From: JAAFIP01 sp031431335
GTDB lineage: Bacteria > Pseudomonadota > Gammaproteobacteria > Burkholderiales > Burkholderiaceae_C
Assembly (NCBI GenBank): GCA_031431335.1
Contig: JANPDG010000127.1
Span: 1 to 51,163 of the forward strand
Length of the DNA: 51,163 bases
Direction of reading: 5' to 3'
Of the stretch, positions 1-7,674 are shown piece by piece; the stretch's first letter is position 1, and each line of letters starts with the position of its first letter. The notes beneath the pieces were generated by a model. The model was not told where the DNA came from. It did not search any database and saw nothing but the letters and a program-made list of their open reading frames with translations. The translations under genes were made by a program, and so were the position numbers.

Positions 1-20
1 AGCCAAGCCATAATACAAAC

Positions 21-1022
21 ATGATTGAACGCATGCTTTGGCACCCCGTGGCTTTGTCGACTGACTTGACAGATAAGCCCGTGGCCGTGCAGTTGCTGGA
101 TGAGGCAGTTGTGCTATGGCGCGATGCGCAGGGCAGCGCGCATGCCTGGGCCGACAAGTGTCCGCACCGTGGGGCCAAGCTGTCGCTGGGGCGCATTGAG
201 GTGGATGCGCAAGGCGCTAGCAGGCTGGAATGCGCTTACCACGGCTGGCAGTTTGACGGGGCGGGGCATTGCGCGCTGGTGCCCGCGCTGCCTGTATTTG
301 CACCGCCGCCTGCGCACTGTGCCAAAACTTTTACAGCGCATGAAGCGTATGGCCTGGTGTGGGTGCAGCTGGATGCTGCGCAAACCCAGCTACCTGCTTT
401 TGCCGCAGACAACGATGCGCAGTTGCGTAAAGTGTTTTGTGGCCCCTACGACGTGGCTACCAGCGCGCCGCGTGTGGTAGAGAACTTTTTAGACATGGCG
501 CATTTTGGTTTCGTGCACGAAGGTTTTTTGGGCGCACGCGACACCACGGCGCAGGCTGACTATGCGGTAGAGCGAACCACCCACGGCATACGCGCTATGG
601 GTTGCCGCGCCTGGCAGCCGCAGAGCAATGTGCATGCTAGCCAAGGGGCAGATGTGTCCTACACCTACGATGTGGTGTCTCCCTATTGCGCCCAGCTGGC
701 CAAGGTGCCTGATGGCGGCGTGATGGTGGATGGCAAAGCTGTGCAGTGGCGCGAGTCGATAGCACTCTGGGTGTGTCCCGTGTCGCCCGACGCTAGCCGC
801 GTGTGGTTTACCATGGCGGTGGCTGATTTTGAAACGGCAGCGGGCAAGCTGCAGAATTTTCAAAACACTATATTTATGCAAGACAAGCCGATTTTAGAAT
901 CGCAAACGCCTGCGTGCCTACCGCTAGATTTGCGGGCCGAGCTGCACACCGCAGCCGACAAAGCCTCGGCCGCTTACCGCCGCTATTTGCAAGACAGTGG
1001 CATTACTTTTGGAGTGTGTTGA
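21..1022 (+). CDS. Rieske [2Fe-2S] aromatic ring-hydroxylating oxygenase, alpha subunit type
   Basis: A 333-residue Rieske non-heme iron oxygenase, expected to use reductase-supplied electrons and O2 to hydroxylate or O/N-demethylate a small ring compound. The N-terminal Rieske domain shows CPHRG (C47, H49) and CAYHGW (C71, H74), which bind the 2Fe-2S cluster. The catalytic domain has NFLDMAHFGFVH (N155, D158, H161, H166), the usual mononuclear iron site. Length fits the small VanA/phthalate-dioxygenase-like class. The substrate cannot be read from the sequence. No reductase or ferredoxin gene is nearby, so the electron donor must be elsewhere. The gene ends one base before the next ATG, which implies co-transcription with the deaminase gene. 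Start is ATG at 21; an internal ATG at codon 5 is an alternative. Confidence 0.9.
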   Translation: MIERMLWHPVALSTDLTDKPVAVQLLDEAVVLWRDAQGSAHAWADKCPHRGAKLSLGRIEVDAQGASRLECAYHGWQFDGAGHCALVPALPVFAPPPAHCAKTFTAHEAYGLVWVQLDAAQTQLPAFAADNDAQLRKVFCGPYDVATSAPRVVENFLDMAHFGFVHEGFLGARDTTAQADYAVERTTHGIRAMGCRAWQPQSNVHASQGADVSYTYDVVSPYCAQLAKVPDGGVMVDGKAVQWRESIALWVCPVSPDASRVWFTMAVADFETAAGKLQNFQNTIFMQDKPILESQTPACLPLDLRAELHTAADKASAAYRRYLQDSGITFGVC

Positions 1023-1023
1023 G

Positions 1024-2067
1024 ATGAACGCTTTAGTTAAACCTATACGCGCAGAGCGCCTGCCCGACCTGCTGCGCCGCATGCCCAAGGCGGAGCTGCA
1101 CATGCACATTGAAGGCTCGCTCGAGCCAGAGCTGATTTTTGCCTTAGCGCAGCGCAATAAGCTCACTATTCCTTATGCCAGTGTCGAAGCTTTGCGCCAG
1201 GCATATGCATTTAGCAACTTACAAAGCTTTTTAGACATTTACTACGCTGGTGCATCGGTGCTGATCAACGAGCAAGACTTCTACGACATGGCGCATGCGT
1301 ATTTTGCCAAGGCAGCGAATGACAACGTGGTGCGCGCAGAGATTTTCTTTGACCCGCAAACCCACACTGCCAGAGGCGTGGCAATCGACACGGTGATTAA
1401 CGGCTTGCACCGCGCCTGTGTGGACGCCAAAGCAGAGTTTGGCGTTGACGCGGAGCTGATCATGTGCTTTTTGCGGCATTTAAGCGAGGGAGATGCCTTT
1501 GCCACGCTAGAGCAAGCGCTGGTGCACCGCGATAAGCTCATAGGCATAGGCCTGGACAGTGGCGAGCTCGGTAACCCGCCTGAGAAATTTGCCAAAGTAT
1601 TCAAGCGCTGCAAAGAGCTGGGCTTTCACCTCGTAGCCCACGCAGGTGAGGAGGGGCCGCCTGCTTATGTGTGGAGCGCACTCGATGTATTAAAAGTTGA
1701 GCGCATCGACCACGGCGTGCAGTCGAGCAAAGACGCATTGCTGATGCAGCGCTTGGCCAAAGACCGCATCCCGCTCACCGTGTGTCCATTGTCTAACCAA
1801 AAACTGTGCGTCTACCCTAATTTAGCGGACCACAACCTCGGCCAGCTGTTAGACGCAGGTCTGTGCGCCATGGTCAACTCAGACGACCCTGCTTACTTTG
1901 GCGGCTATATCAACGACAACTTTACCCAAACCTTTGCCGCCACCGGCCTCACTGCCCAGCACGCCTACCAGCTGGCACGCAATAGCTTTGAAGCCAGCTT
2001 TATCAGCGCCGAGCAAAAGCGCAGGCACATGGATCGTGTGAGTGAGGTGTTTGAATCGTTTGATTAA
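1024..2067 (+). CDS. Adenine/adenosine deaminase family protein (adenine deaminase-like)
   Basis: A 347-residue zinc-dependent purine deaminase. Seen: KAELHMHIEGSLEPEL (metal ligands H26 and H28), HAGEEGPP (H206, E209), ERIDHG (H230) and NSDDPAYFGGY (D287, D288). The AGEEGPP and NSDDPAYFGG variants are, from family knowledge, typical of the Aah1/PA0148-like adenine deaminase branch rather than true adenosine deaminase. The likely reaction is therefore adenine to hypoxanthine plus ammonia; this subfamily choice is inference. The start is ATG 1024, preceded by GGAG at 1011-1014; longer in-frame starts overlap the Rieske gene. It forms a two-gene unit with the Rieske oxygenase. A dispersed repeat lies about 5 bases after its stop, between it and a convergent gene. 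Confidence 0.88.
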   Translation: MNALVKPIRAERLPDLLRRMPKAELHMHIEGSLEPELIFALAQRNKLTIPYASVEALRQAYAFSNLQSFLDIYYAGASVLINEQDFYDMAHAYFAKAANDNVVRAEIFFDPQTHTARGVAIDTVINGLHRACVDAKAEFGVDAELIMCFLRHLSEGDAFATLEQALVHRDKLIGIGLDSGELGNPPEKFAKVFKRCKELGFHLVAHAGEEGPPAYVWSALDVLKVERIDHGVQSSKDALLMQRLAKDRIPLTVCPLSNQKLCVYPNLADHNLGQLLDAGLCAMVNSDDPAYFGGYINDNFTQTFAATGLTAQHAYQLARNSFEASFISAEQKRRHMDRVSEVFESFD

Positions 2068-2071
2068 TATT

Positions 2072-2136
2072 TGGAAGAAAATAAGGCAGTTTTCCGACGT
2101 GGATATTAAATAGTTAGCTATTAATATTATAGCAAA
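2072..2136 (-). repeat. Dispersed ISTSE-type repeat, copy 1
   Basis: Read on the minus strand, this copy has TTAATAGCTAACTATTTAAT followed by the core ATCCACGTCGGAAAA and an AT-rich tail ending in TTTCTTCCAA, a tail it shares with copy 3. It lies between two convergent genes and begins about 10 bases after the stop of the minus-strand binding-protein gene at 2146, in that gene's sense orientation. Its IAN..ISTSEN frame is open, because TATTTA replaces TATTGA. Confidence 0.85.
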
Positions 2137-2145
2137 TTGCATGAC

Positions 2146-3036
2146 TTAAGGCGCTAAATCAGCTACCTTGTCGCTCGGATATTTGAACGAATCGCGCAAC
2201 ATATAAGGCATGGGCAGTGCCAGATTGATGCCTTTGGGAGCAATGGGTTGTTCAAACCATTTGCGGTAAATGGTGTGAATCTCGCCGCTAAGGATCATGC
2301 GCCGCATTTCCGTGTCGACTACTTTTTTGAACGCGGCATCGCCTTTGGGCAGCACGATGGCATAGGGCTCGATCGTCATCGGCTTGCCGATCACTTTAAA
2401 GGCAGCTGGATCAGCAGAGTTGGCTCTCAGGCCAAACAGTAATACATCGTCCATTGCAAATGCATCGGCCTTTTTGTTGGCCACCATACCAAACGCCTCT
2501 GAATGGTCTTGCGCTTCGATCACTTTGAGTTTGAGCAGGCGTTCAGTGTTGATACGGTCTAAGGTTTTGATATTGGTGGTGCCCTTGGTTGAGACGACGG
2601 TCTTGCCTGTGAGGTCTTCTAGCTTTTCAATACCAGCGTCCACGCGAACCAAAAATTTAGCAGACGAGATGAAATGCGCCACTGTGTAGTCCACCAGCTT
2701 ACGCCGTTCGGCCGTGTTGGTGGTAGACCCGCACTCCATCGCGGCTTTTCCTTCGGCAATAGCGGTCAGGCGCGTGGCTGAAGTAACGGGCAGGTAGTTC
2801 ACCTGCAAGCTTGGCATTTTGAGTTCACGCTCTAGGGCGGTGATGATTTTGGCGCAAATATCCATTGCATAACCGATAGGGCGTTTTTGGTCATCAAAGT
2901 AGGAGAACGGAATAGACGCCTCTCGGTGCGCCACCGTGATGCTGCGGGTTTGGCGAATCGTATCAAGCTGGCCTGCTTGGGCTGTGAGCGTGATGCTCAA
3001 TGCGCTGATCAAAGTTAATACGAGGTAGTTTTTCAT
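2146..3036 (-). CDS. GltI-like periplasmic amino-acid ABC transporter substrate-binding protein
   Basis: A 296-residue secreted solute-binding protein of the glutamate/aspartate type (SBP_bac_3 fold). A signal peptide covers about residues 1-21 (cleavage after TAQA). The mature part has ITVAHREASIPFSYFD, MECGSTTNT (about 100-108) and FAMDDVLLFGL, features shared with GltI-like proteins. It is clearly paralogous to the product at 5532-6422. The start has AAGGAA nine bases upstream. No permease or ATPase gene is in the window, so it is an orphan receptor that must share a membrane complex or act in sensing. It is divergent from the LysR gene at 3119, and the 82-base gap between them probably holds both promoters. 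The exact ligand (acidic, D- or L-amino acid) is inferred from neighbours only. Confidence 0.9.
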   Translation of the reverse strand: MKNYLVLTLISALSITLTAQAGQLDTIRQTRSITVAHREASIPFSYFDDQKRPIGYAMDICAKIITALERELKMPSLQVNYLPVTSATRLTAIAEGKAAMECGSTTNTAERRKLVDYTVAHFISSAKFLVRVDAGIEKLEDLTGKTVVSTKGTTNIKTLDRINTERLLKLKVIEAQDHSEAFGMVANKKADAFAMDDVLLFGLRANSADPAAFKVIGKPMTIEPYAIVLPKGDAAFKKVVDTEMRRMILSGEIHTIYRKWFEQPIAPKGINLALPMPYMLRDSFKYPSDKVADLAP

Positions 3037-3118
3037 AGAGCGTGTTCCTTATAGAAAGTTAAGCCATCCTTGAAGATTTTTGGCCAATTCCCTTGATTTT
3101 TGATTTAAGCTAGTTGCC

Positions 3119-4024
3119 ATGCGCCTAAGACACATTGAAGTTTTTAATGCCGTGATGCTCACGGGCAGTGTCAGCTCGGCTGCGCGCTTGATCAATGTCA
3201 CCCAGCCTGCGGTCAGCCGTATCTTGGCGCATGCTGAGTTGCAGCTGGGCTTTGCGCTGTTTCAGCGCACCAAAGGCCGGCTTACGCCCACCACTGAGGC
3301 GCAAACTCTGTACCCGCACATTGAAAGACTGTTTACCCAGCTGGACGAAGTGCAGCGCTTGGCCAACAATTTGAAAATGGGGCGCAGTGAAGGCGAGCTG
3401 CATATTTTGAGCGTGCTGGCCTTGAGCTACGAGGTATTGCCCCGCGCGCTCAAAATGTTTCGCGCTAAACATCCGAATGTCATGGTGACCATCGACTCGT
3501 TGCATTCGCAGCAAATTGTCTCTGCATTGGTGTTGCAAGAAGCCGATGTGGGGTTTGTATTCAGCGCTATCGCTCATCCGTCGCTGGAACAGCAGCACTT
3601 GGCCGAGGGCCGTATGGTGTGTGTGGCACCTAAAGGCATGTTGACGGCCAAGCTGGTTAAAAAAGGCAGTGTGTCGCTGCTTGATTTGGACAAAACACCC
3701 GTCGTCAGCTTGGATGTTCGCGACCCGGTGGGCACGAGCCTGAGCCAAGCGTGTCGTGAATTGGGTGTCGGGCTGCAGTCGATGGTGGCGGTGCAAACTT
3801 ACCATTCGGCTCTTGCCTTGGCGCACCACGGCGTAGGTGTCGCGCTGGTGGATGCCTGCACCGCTATATCGGCTGACCGCAGCAAGGTCCATGTGCTTCA
3901 GTTGGAGCCGCAGATTGCGGTGCCCATTAATTCGCTGCGGCCCATCAACCGCCCCAGCTCGCTGCTGGCCAGCGCCATGACGCGTTGTATGCAGCTGGCT
4001 GTTGAGGAGGCTTTGGGCAGCTAA
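3119..4024 (+). CDS. LysR-family transcriptional regulator
   Basis: A 301-residue LysR-type regulator. The N-terminal winged helix-turn-helix spans about residues 1-60 (SSAARLINVTQPAVSRILAH at 19-38). A C-terminal periplasmic-binding-like effector domain follows (from about residue 90). The start ATG 3119 gives the standard MRLRHIEVF N-terminus. It is divergent from the GltI-like gene at 3036 and convergent with the D-amino-acid dehydrogenase gene, whose stop lies 15 bases away. A natural guess is that it controls the flanking binding-protein, dehydrogenase and racemase genes in response to an amino acid. A T-N11-A dyad of the kind LysR proteins bind lies upstream of the second binding-protein gene at 5449-5463. 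Confidence 0.93.
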   Translation: MRLRHIEVFNAVMLTGSVSSAARLINVTQPAVSRILAHAELQLGFALFQRTKGRLTPTTEAQTLYPHIERLFTQLDEVQRLANNLKMGRSEGELHILSVLALSYEVLPRALKMFRAKHPNVMVTIDSLHSQQIVSALVLQEADVGFVFSAIAHPSLEQQHLAEGRMVCVAPKGMLTAKLVKKGSVSLLDLDKTPVVSLDVRDPVGTSLSQACRELGVGLQSMVAVQTYHSALALAHHGVGVALVDACTAISADRSKVHVLQLEPQIAVPINSLRPINRPSSLLASAMTRCMQLAVEEALGS

Positions 4025-4038
4025 GCCTTTGCAGTGTT

Positions 4039-5310
4039 TCATGCTGGCACTGCTGTGAGTTGAGGTGACTGGTGCACAGGGTTTTGCAACAGATCAACGA
4101 CTTGCCCCGCCGTACCAAAAGCCAAAGTCAACCCCAATGCACCGTGGCCCGTATTCACAATCAAGTTGCGTGGCCCACCGGCCTGCACGCCTACGATGGG
4201 CAAGCCTGTGGGTGTCGCAGGGCGCAGGCCCGCCCAGGGCTGCAGCGCCGGGCAATTTGACAGTTGTGCAAACACAGCTTGGGTACTGCGCTGCAAGCTG
4301 GCAATAGCGCTGACACTGATGCTGCGGTCATAGCCCACCAGCTCGGCCATGCCCGCTACGCGCAGCCGCTGACCCAGCCGCGCGAACACAACTTTGCGTG
4401 CAATATCAGTCACGTTAATCTGCGGTGCATCGGGTGTGGACGACACGTCTAACGTCACGCTGTAGCCCTTGATGGGGTAGATCGGCAAGCGCAGGCCCAT
4501 GCTGCGCGCCAGTGGCAGGCTGTAGCTGCCCAGCGCCAATACAAACTGATCTGCCTCTATGCTGCCTGCTGTGGTCTGGGCACATGCAATCGTGGCGCTT
4601 TGATGGTTGCTGCGTTGCACGAGCCGATGCACTGGTGTGCCCAGTATGAAAGCGACACCGCGTTGGCGCAACACTTGCTCTAAGCCTTGGCACAGCCTGA
4701 GGCAGTCCACAGCGCATTCCGATGGTGTGTAGATGGCGCCTGCTATGTGGGGCTGGTAACTGGCCAGGGCAGGCTCTACATCGCAGCTGGCTTGAGCACC
4801 CAGTGCGCTTTGCTGGCTGCCCAGCGCGCTTTGTAGCACCATTTGACGCTTAGCCGCTTCAAACGACGCGTCACTGGGGTAGAGCACCAGCTTGCCACTG
4901 CTTGAGTAATCGCAATCAACGCGCTCGGCAGCCATCATGCGGTCAAAGCCCGCGCGACTGTGCGCGGCCAAGCTGAGCAATAACGCTGTGCTGCGTGCAG
5001 ATGTTGCGTTGTTGCATGCCCGCATAAACGCCAGTGCCCAGCGCCACTGCTGCACATCCCACTGCGGGCGCAGCTTGAGCGGCGAGTCAGGCGAGAGCAG
5101 CAGCTTGGGCAACTGCCTCCAAATGGACGCATCAGCCAAGGGCTGCACGTAGCTGTAACTAAGCTGCGCGCCATTGCCGCCACTGGCGCCATTGCCCACA
5201 GCTGCAGCGCTGTCCACTACGATCACCTCGTAGCCTTGTCGGCTCAGTTCATAGGCCGTGGCCAAGCCTACGATGCCAGCACCTAAAACACATACTTTCA
5301 TACTTTGCAT
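4039..5310 (-). CDS. dadA: D-amino-acid dehydrogenase-like FAD oxidoreductase
   Basis: A 423-residue DAO-fold flavoprotein. The N-terminus holds the dinucleotide-binding GAGIVG (residues 10-15) with an acidic residue ending strand 2 (D33), then GASGGNGAQLSYSYVQPLAD, the segment characteristic of DadA. The C-terminus has WAGLRPATPTGLPIVG and NTGHGALGLTLAFGTAGQ, the second FAD-contact region. DadA oxidises D-amino acids to 2-oxo acids and ammonia, passing electrons to the membrane quinone pool. An internal ATG at codon 4 (5301) gives the more usual MKVCVLG start and is equally possible. The setting, with binding proteins and an Asp/Glu racemase, points to use of D-amino acids. The symbol follows family resemblance; the substrate could be another amine. 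Confidence 0.85.
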   Translation of the reverse strand: MQSMKVCVLGAGIVGLATAYELSRQGYEVIVVDSAAAVGNGASGGNGAQLSYSYVQPLADASIWRQLPKLLLSPDSPLKLRPQWDVQQWRWALAFMRACNNATSARSTALLLSLAAHSRAGFDRMMAAERVDCDYSSSGKLVLYPSDASFEAAKRQMVLQSALGSQQSALGAQASCDVEPALASYQPHIAGAIYTPSECAVDCLRLCQGLEQVLRQRGVAFILGTPVHRLVQRSNHQSATIACAQTTAGSIEADQFVLALGSYSLPLARSMGLRLPIYPIKGYSVTLDVSSTPDAPQINVTDIARKVVFARLGQRLRVAGMAELVGYDRSISVSAIASLQRSTQAVFAQLSNCPALQPWAGLRPATPTGLPIVGVQAGGPRNLIVNTGHGALGLTLAFGTAGQVVDLLQNPVHQSPQLTAVPA

Positions 5311-5448
5311 AGCTGTACTGTAAAAAAACTATGCGCATTTGCACAATGCTATTGCTTGCATTAGCCATGCTTAAAAATTATGTGCAGTTGCAGGCATTGA
5401 GGGTAAGTGCTGATGGGGCATAACTTTTTGTAATGGACTTGGCCTTAA

Positions 5449-5463
5449 ATTGAATTATTCAAT
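5449..5463. promoter_or_regulatory. Dyad ATTGAATTATTCAAT, possible LysR operator
   Basis: A 15-base dyad, symmetric except for its centre base, with the T-N11-A spacing known for LysR-type regulators. It is 68 bases before the ATG of the second GltI-like gene and about 140 bases upstream of dadA on the other strand. That the LysR product of 3119-4024 binds here is inference. Confidence 0.4.
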
Positions 5464-5531
5464 CTGCTCAACTGTCCTTACACTGTGGTTTGTCTTCTTT
5501 TATTAACTTATTTTTTTGAACAGGAATTGGT

Positions 5532-6422
5532 ATGAAACTCAATCGTCTAAGTCTCGCTGCTGTGGTTTTGGCCAGCCTGGCCTGTGTGTCTGTAGCTTAC
5601 GCCGACACTCTGAAGAAGATTGCTGACAGCGGGAAAATCACCGTGGCTTATCGTGAGTTTTCTGTGCCGTTTAGTTACTTGGCCGGGGGCAATAGTGCTG
5701 TAGGATTTTCGGCTGACTTGACCAATTCAGTACTGGACGAAGTTAAAAAACGCCTGAACAATCCCAGCATTAAAGTGGAGTCTCAAGCCGTCACCTCGCA
5801 AAACCGTATTCCTCTTTTGCAAAACGGCACCATTGACCTAGAGTGCGGCTCTACCACCAACAACAGCACACGCGGAAAAGAGGTGCAGTTTACGACAAAC
5901 CTCTTCTACACTGGCACGCGCCTGCTGACCAAGAAAACTTCGGGTATCAAAAACTACGCTGATTTGGCAAAAAAGACAGTTGCTACAACGACTGGTACCA
6001 CCAACGCCCAAGTCATGCGCAAATACAACGCCGACAACAGCCTGGGTATGGATATCGTGCTGGGCAAAGACCATGACGATTCTGTGCTAATGGTCGACAG
6101 CGGACGCGCTGTGGCTTTTGCGATGGACGACATTCTGCTCTTTGGCCTTAAGGGCAATGCCAAAAATCCAGCCGAATGGGATGTTGTGGGTGATTCGTTG
6201 CAAGTAGAGCCTTACGCCTGCATGATGCGTAAAGACGATCCTAAGTTTCAAGAGCTCGTCAACGGCGTGATTGGCGGCATGATGAAATCTGGCGATTTTG
6301 AAAAACTCTACACCAAGTGGTTTATGTCACCTATCCCGCCCAAAGGCCAAAACTTGAATTTGCCGATGAGCAAAGAGCTGCGTGATAACCTCAAAGCGCA
6401 GAGCGATAAGCCAGCACAATAA
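5532..6422 (+). CDS. GltI-like periplasmic amino-acid ABC transporter substrate-binding protein (paralog)
   Basis: A 296-residue secreted binding protein, with a signal peptide at about residues 1-24 (cleavage after AYA). It has the same landmarks as the 2146-3036 product: ITVAYREFSVPFSYL, LECGSTTNN (103-111), TTGTTNAQVMRKYN and FAMDDILLFGLKG. The two are equal in length and clearly duplicates, though well diverged. AACAGGA lies about seven bases before the ATG. The racemase gene begins 14 bases after its stop, so the two are probably one transcript. No transmembrane or ATPase component is present. A role in capturing acidic amino acids is family knowledge; a D-specific role is inference from context. 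Confidence 0.92.
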   Translation: MKLNRLSLAAVVLASLACVSVAYADTLKKIADSGKITVAYREFSVPFSYLAGGNSAVGFSADLTNSVLDEVKKRLNNPSIKVESQAVTSQNRIPLLQNGTIDLECGSTTNNSTRGKEVQFTTNLFYTGTRLLTKKTSGIKNYADLAKKTVATTTGTTNAQVMRKYNADNSLGMDIVLGKDHDDSVLMVDSGRAVAFAMDDILLFGLKGNAKNPAEWDVVGDSLQVEPYACMMRKDDPKFQELVNGVIGGMMKSGDFEKLYTKWFMSPIPPKGQNLNLPMSKELRDNLKAQSDKPAQ

Positions 6423-6436
6423 ATAGTTATCTGGTT

Positions 6437-7162
6437 ATGAACGTTGTTGGCATTTTGGGGGGTATGGGGCCCGCAGCAGGCGCAGACTTTGTGCGCCTGT
6501 TCGTGCAAGCCTGTGCCCAGCACATGCAACGCAGTGGTCAAAGCGTGGCAGATCAGAGTTTTCCGGAGCATTGGTTGGCTCAGGTTCCGGTACCTGATCG
6601 TACGCAGGCGCTACAGAATCAACAGCAAGGCTCCCACCAGCCACTAGAACCGATGCTTCAGACATTAGGCCGTTTGTCAGCTCTGGGTGCGCGCAGTGTG
6701 GCTATAGCTTGCAATACTGCACATGCTTGGCATGCGCAGCTTCAAGCGCGGTTTCCGCAGATTGAGGTGTTGCACATGGCGCAAGAGACAGCGCTACTTT
6801 TGGCAAGCCAAGGTATCAAAGAAACCGCTTTGATGGCTACGCAAGGTACTTACCGAGCGGGCCTCTATGAGCGCGCCTTGAGCTTGGTAGGTGTGAAATG
6901 CCATTTGCCACTTGAGCCAGAGATACAGCGCATTATGTGCGGTATTTATCAAGGCGTTAAGGCAGACGATATGGTGTTGGCCTATGAGTGCTTTAGTGAA
7001 GTGGCGCATAGTTTGGTTGTCCGCCATGGAGCAGCGCCGATTATTTTGGGCTGCACTGAGATTCCACTGGGTTTGCGCGGCTCGGCGAGTTTGACTTCAC
7101 ACGCATTGATCGACCCTGCGCAGGTGCTTGCCAATGCGCTGGCGCAGCGGGCGTATCAGTGA
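6437..7162 (+). CDS. Aspartate/glutamate racemase family protein
   Basis: A 241-residue PLP-independent amino-acid racemase of the Asp/Glu/hydantoin family. The N-terminus MNVVGILGGMGPAA is the YgeA-type signature. The two catalytic cysteines are seen in IACNTAH (C92) and LGCTEIPL (C206), so a two-base 1,1-proton transfer is expected. It interconverts D- and L-aspartate or glutamate (some relatives use broader substrates) in the cytoplasm. It lies just downstream of the binding-protein gene and near dadA: uptake, racemisation and oxidation of an amino acid would make a complete short pathway. No strong ribosome-binding site precedes the ATG, which fits translation coupled to the upstream gene. 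Confidence 0.9.
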   Translation: MNVVGILGGMGPAAGADFVRLFVQACAQHMQRSGQSVADQSFPEHWLAQVPVPDRTQALQNQQQGSHQPLEPMLQTLGRLSALGARSVAIACNTAHAWHAQLQARFPQIEVLHMAQETALLLASQGIKETALMATQGTYRAGLYERALSLVGVKCHLPLEPEIQRIMCGIYQGVKADDMVLAYECFSEVAHSLVVRHGAAPIILGCTEIPLGLRGSASLTSHALIDPAQVLANALAQRAYQ

Positions 7163-7167
7163 TGTGC

Positions 7168-7203
7168 AGCAGAGGTTTGGTCTCTGCTACCAAGGTTTTT
7201 TCT
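7168..7203 (+). terminator. Intrinsic terminator after the racemase gene
   Basis: Stem AGCAGAG (7168-7174) and CTCTGCT (7182-7188) with a 7-base loop. ACCAAGG and a run of six T follow. It lies between two convergent genes and ends the binding-protein/racemase transcript. Confidence 0.65.
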
Positions 7204-7222
7204 AGTGCTAGTCATTCAACGA

Positions 7223-7558
7223 TCAGTTGATGGTAATCAGTGTTTCCCGGTTCACTGGGACAGCCTTGTTCAATTTTAAAGTCAGAACACCATCCTCTAG
7301 TTTGGCTTGGCTGGCTGTCGCATCAATATTTGTTGCGATTCGGTAGGCGGCTTTGAAGCTGCGCGGTGCATCCGCTTTGGATTCAATGCGCACCACATCG
7401 TCTTCGATGGCAATCGTCAATTGTGCTTTGGACAGGCCTGGAACATCTAGAGACAAAGTGACGGAGCTCTCATCACTTTCAACATGCACGGCTTTATTGA
7501 CGTAGGGCGCACTGCCGTAGCTTGATGTGCGATTAAATGCTGAGGGTGCAAAAAACAT
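7223..7558 (-). CDS. Small heat-shock protein, Hsp20/alpha-crystallin family
   Basis: A 111-residue protein, shorter than the common 140-150 residue forms because of a brief N-terminal arm. The alpha-crystallin domain is visible: VTLSLDVPGLSKAQLTIAIEDD, then the A-x-x-x-n-G-V-L pattern as AKLEDGVLTLKLNK. A terminal LITI provides the I-x-I-type tail that docks subunits together. It should act as an ATP-independent holdase for unfolding proteins. AGGAG lies well placed before ATG 7558. It is divergent from the binding-protein gene at 7675. No clear heat-shock promoter was identified in the gap. Confidence 0.9.
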   Translation of the reverse strand: MFFAPSAFNRTSSYGSAPYVNKAVHVESDESSVTLSLDVPGLSKAQLTIAIEDDVVRIESKADAPRSFKAAYRIATNIDATASQAKLEDGVLTLKLNKAVPVNRETLITIN

Positions 7559-7674
7559 AGTGAAACTCCTAGTACACTTCGCGGCTTTGCTGCTGTGCCA
7601 CTATTAGCACAGCAATGTTGGCTGCATGCGCTGTATCTGCAGACGTGTCGTGTGTTTTCAAGGGAGTCATCACA

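Noticed and set aside
3125..4042. A 305-codon open frame antisense to the LysR gene
   Set aside because: It lies fully opposite a clear LysR gene, is rich in His/Gln/Arg and has no domain pattern or signal; it reflects codon bias of the real strand.
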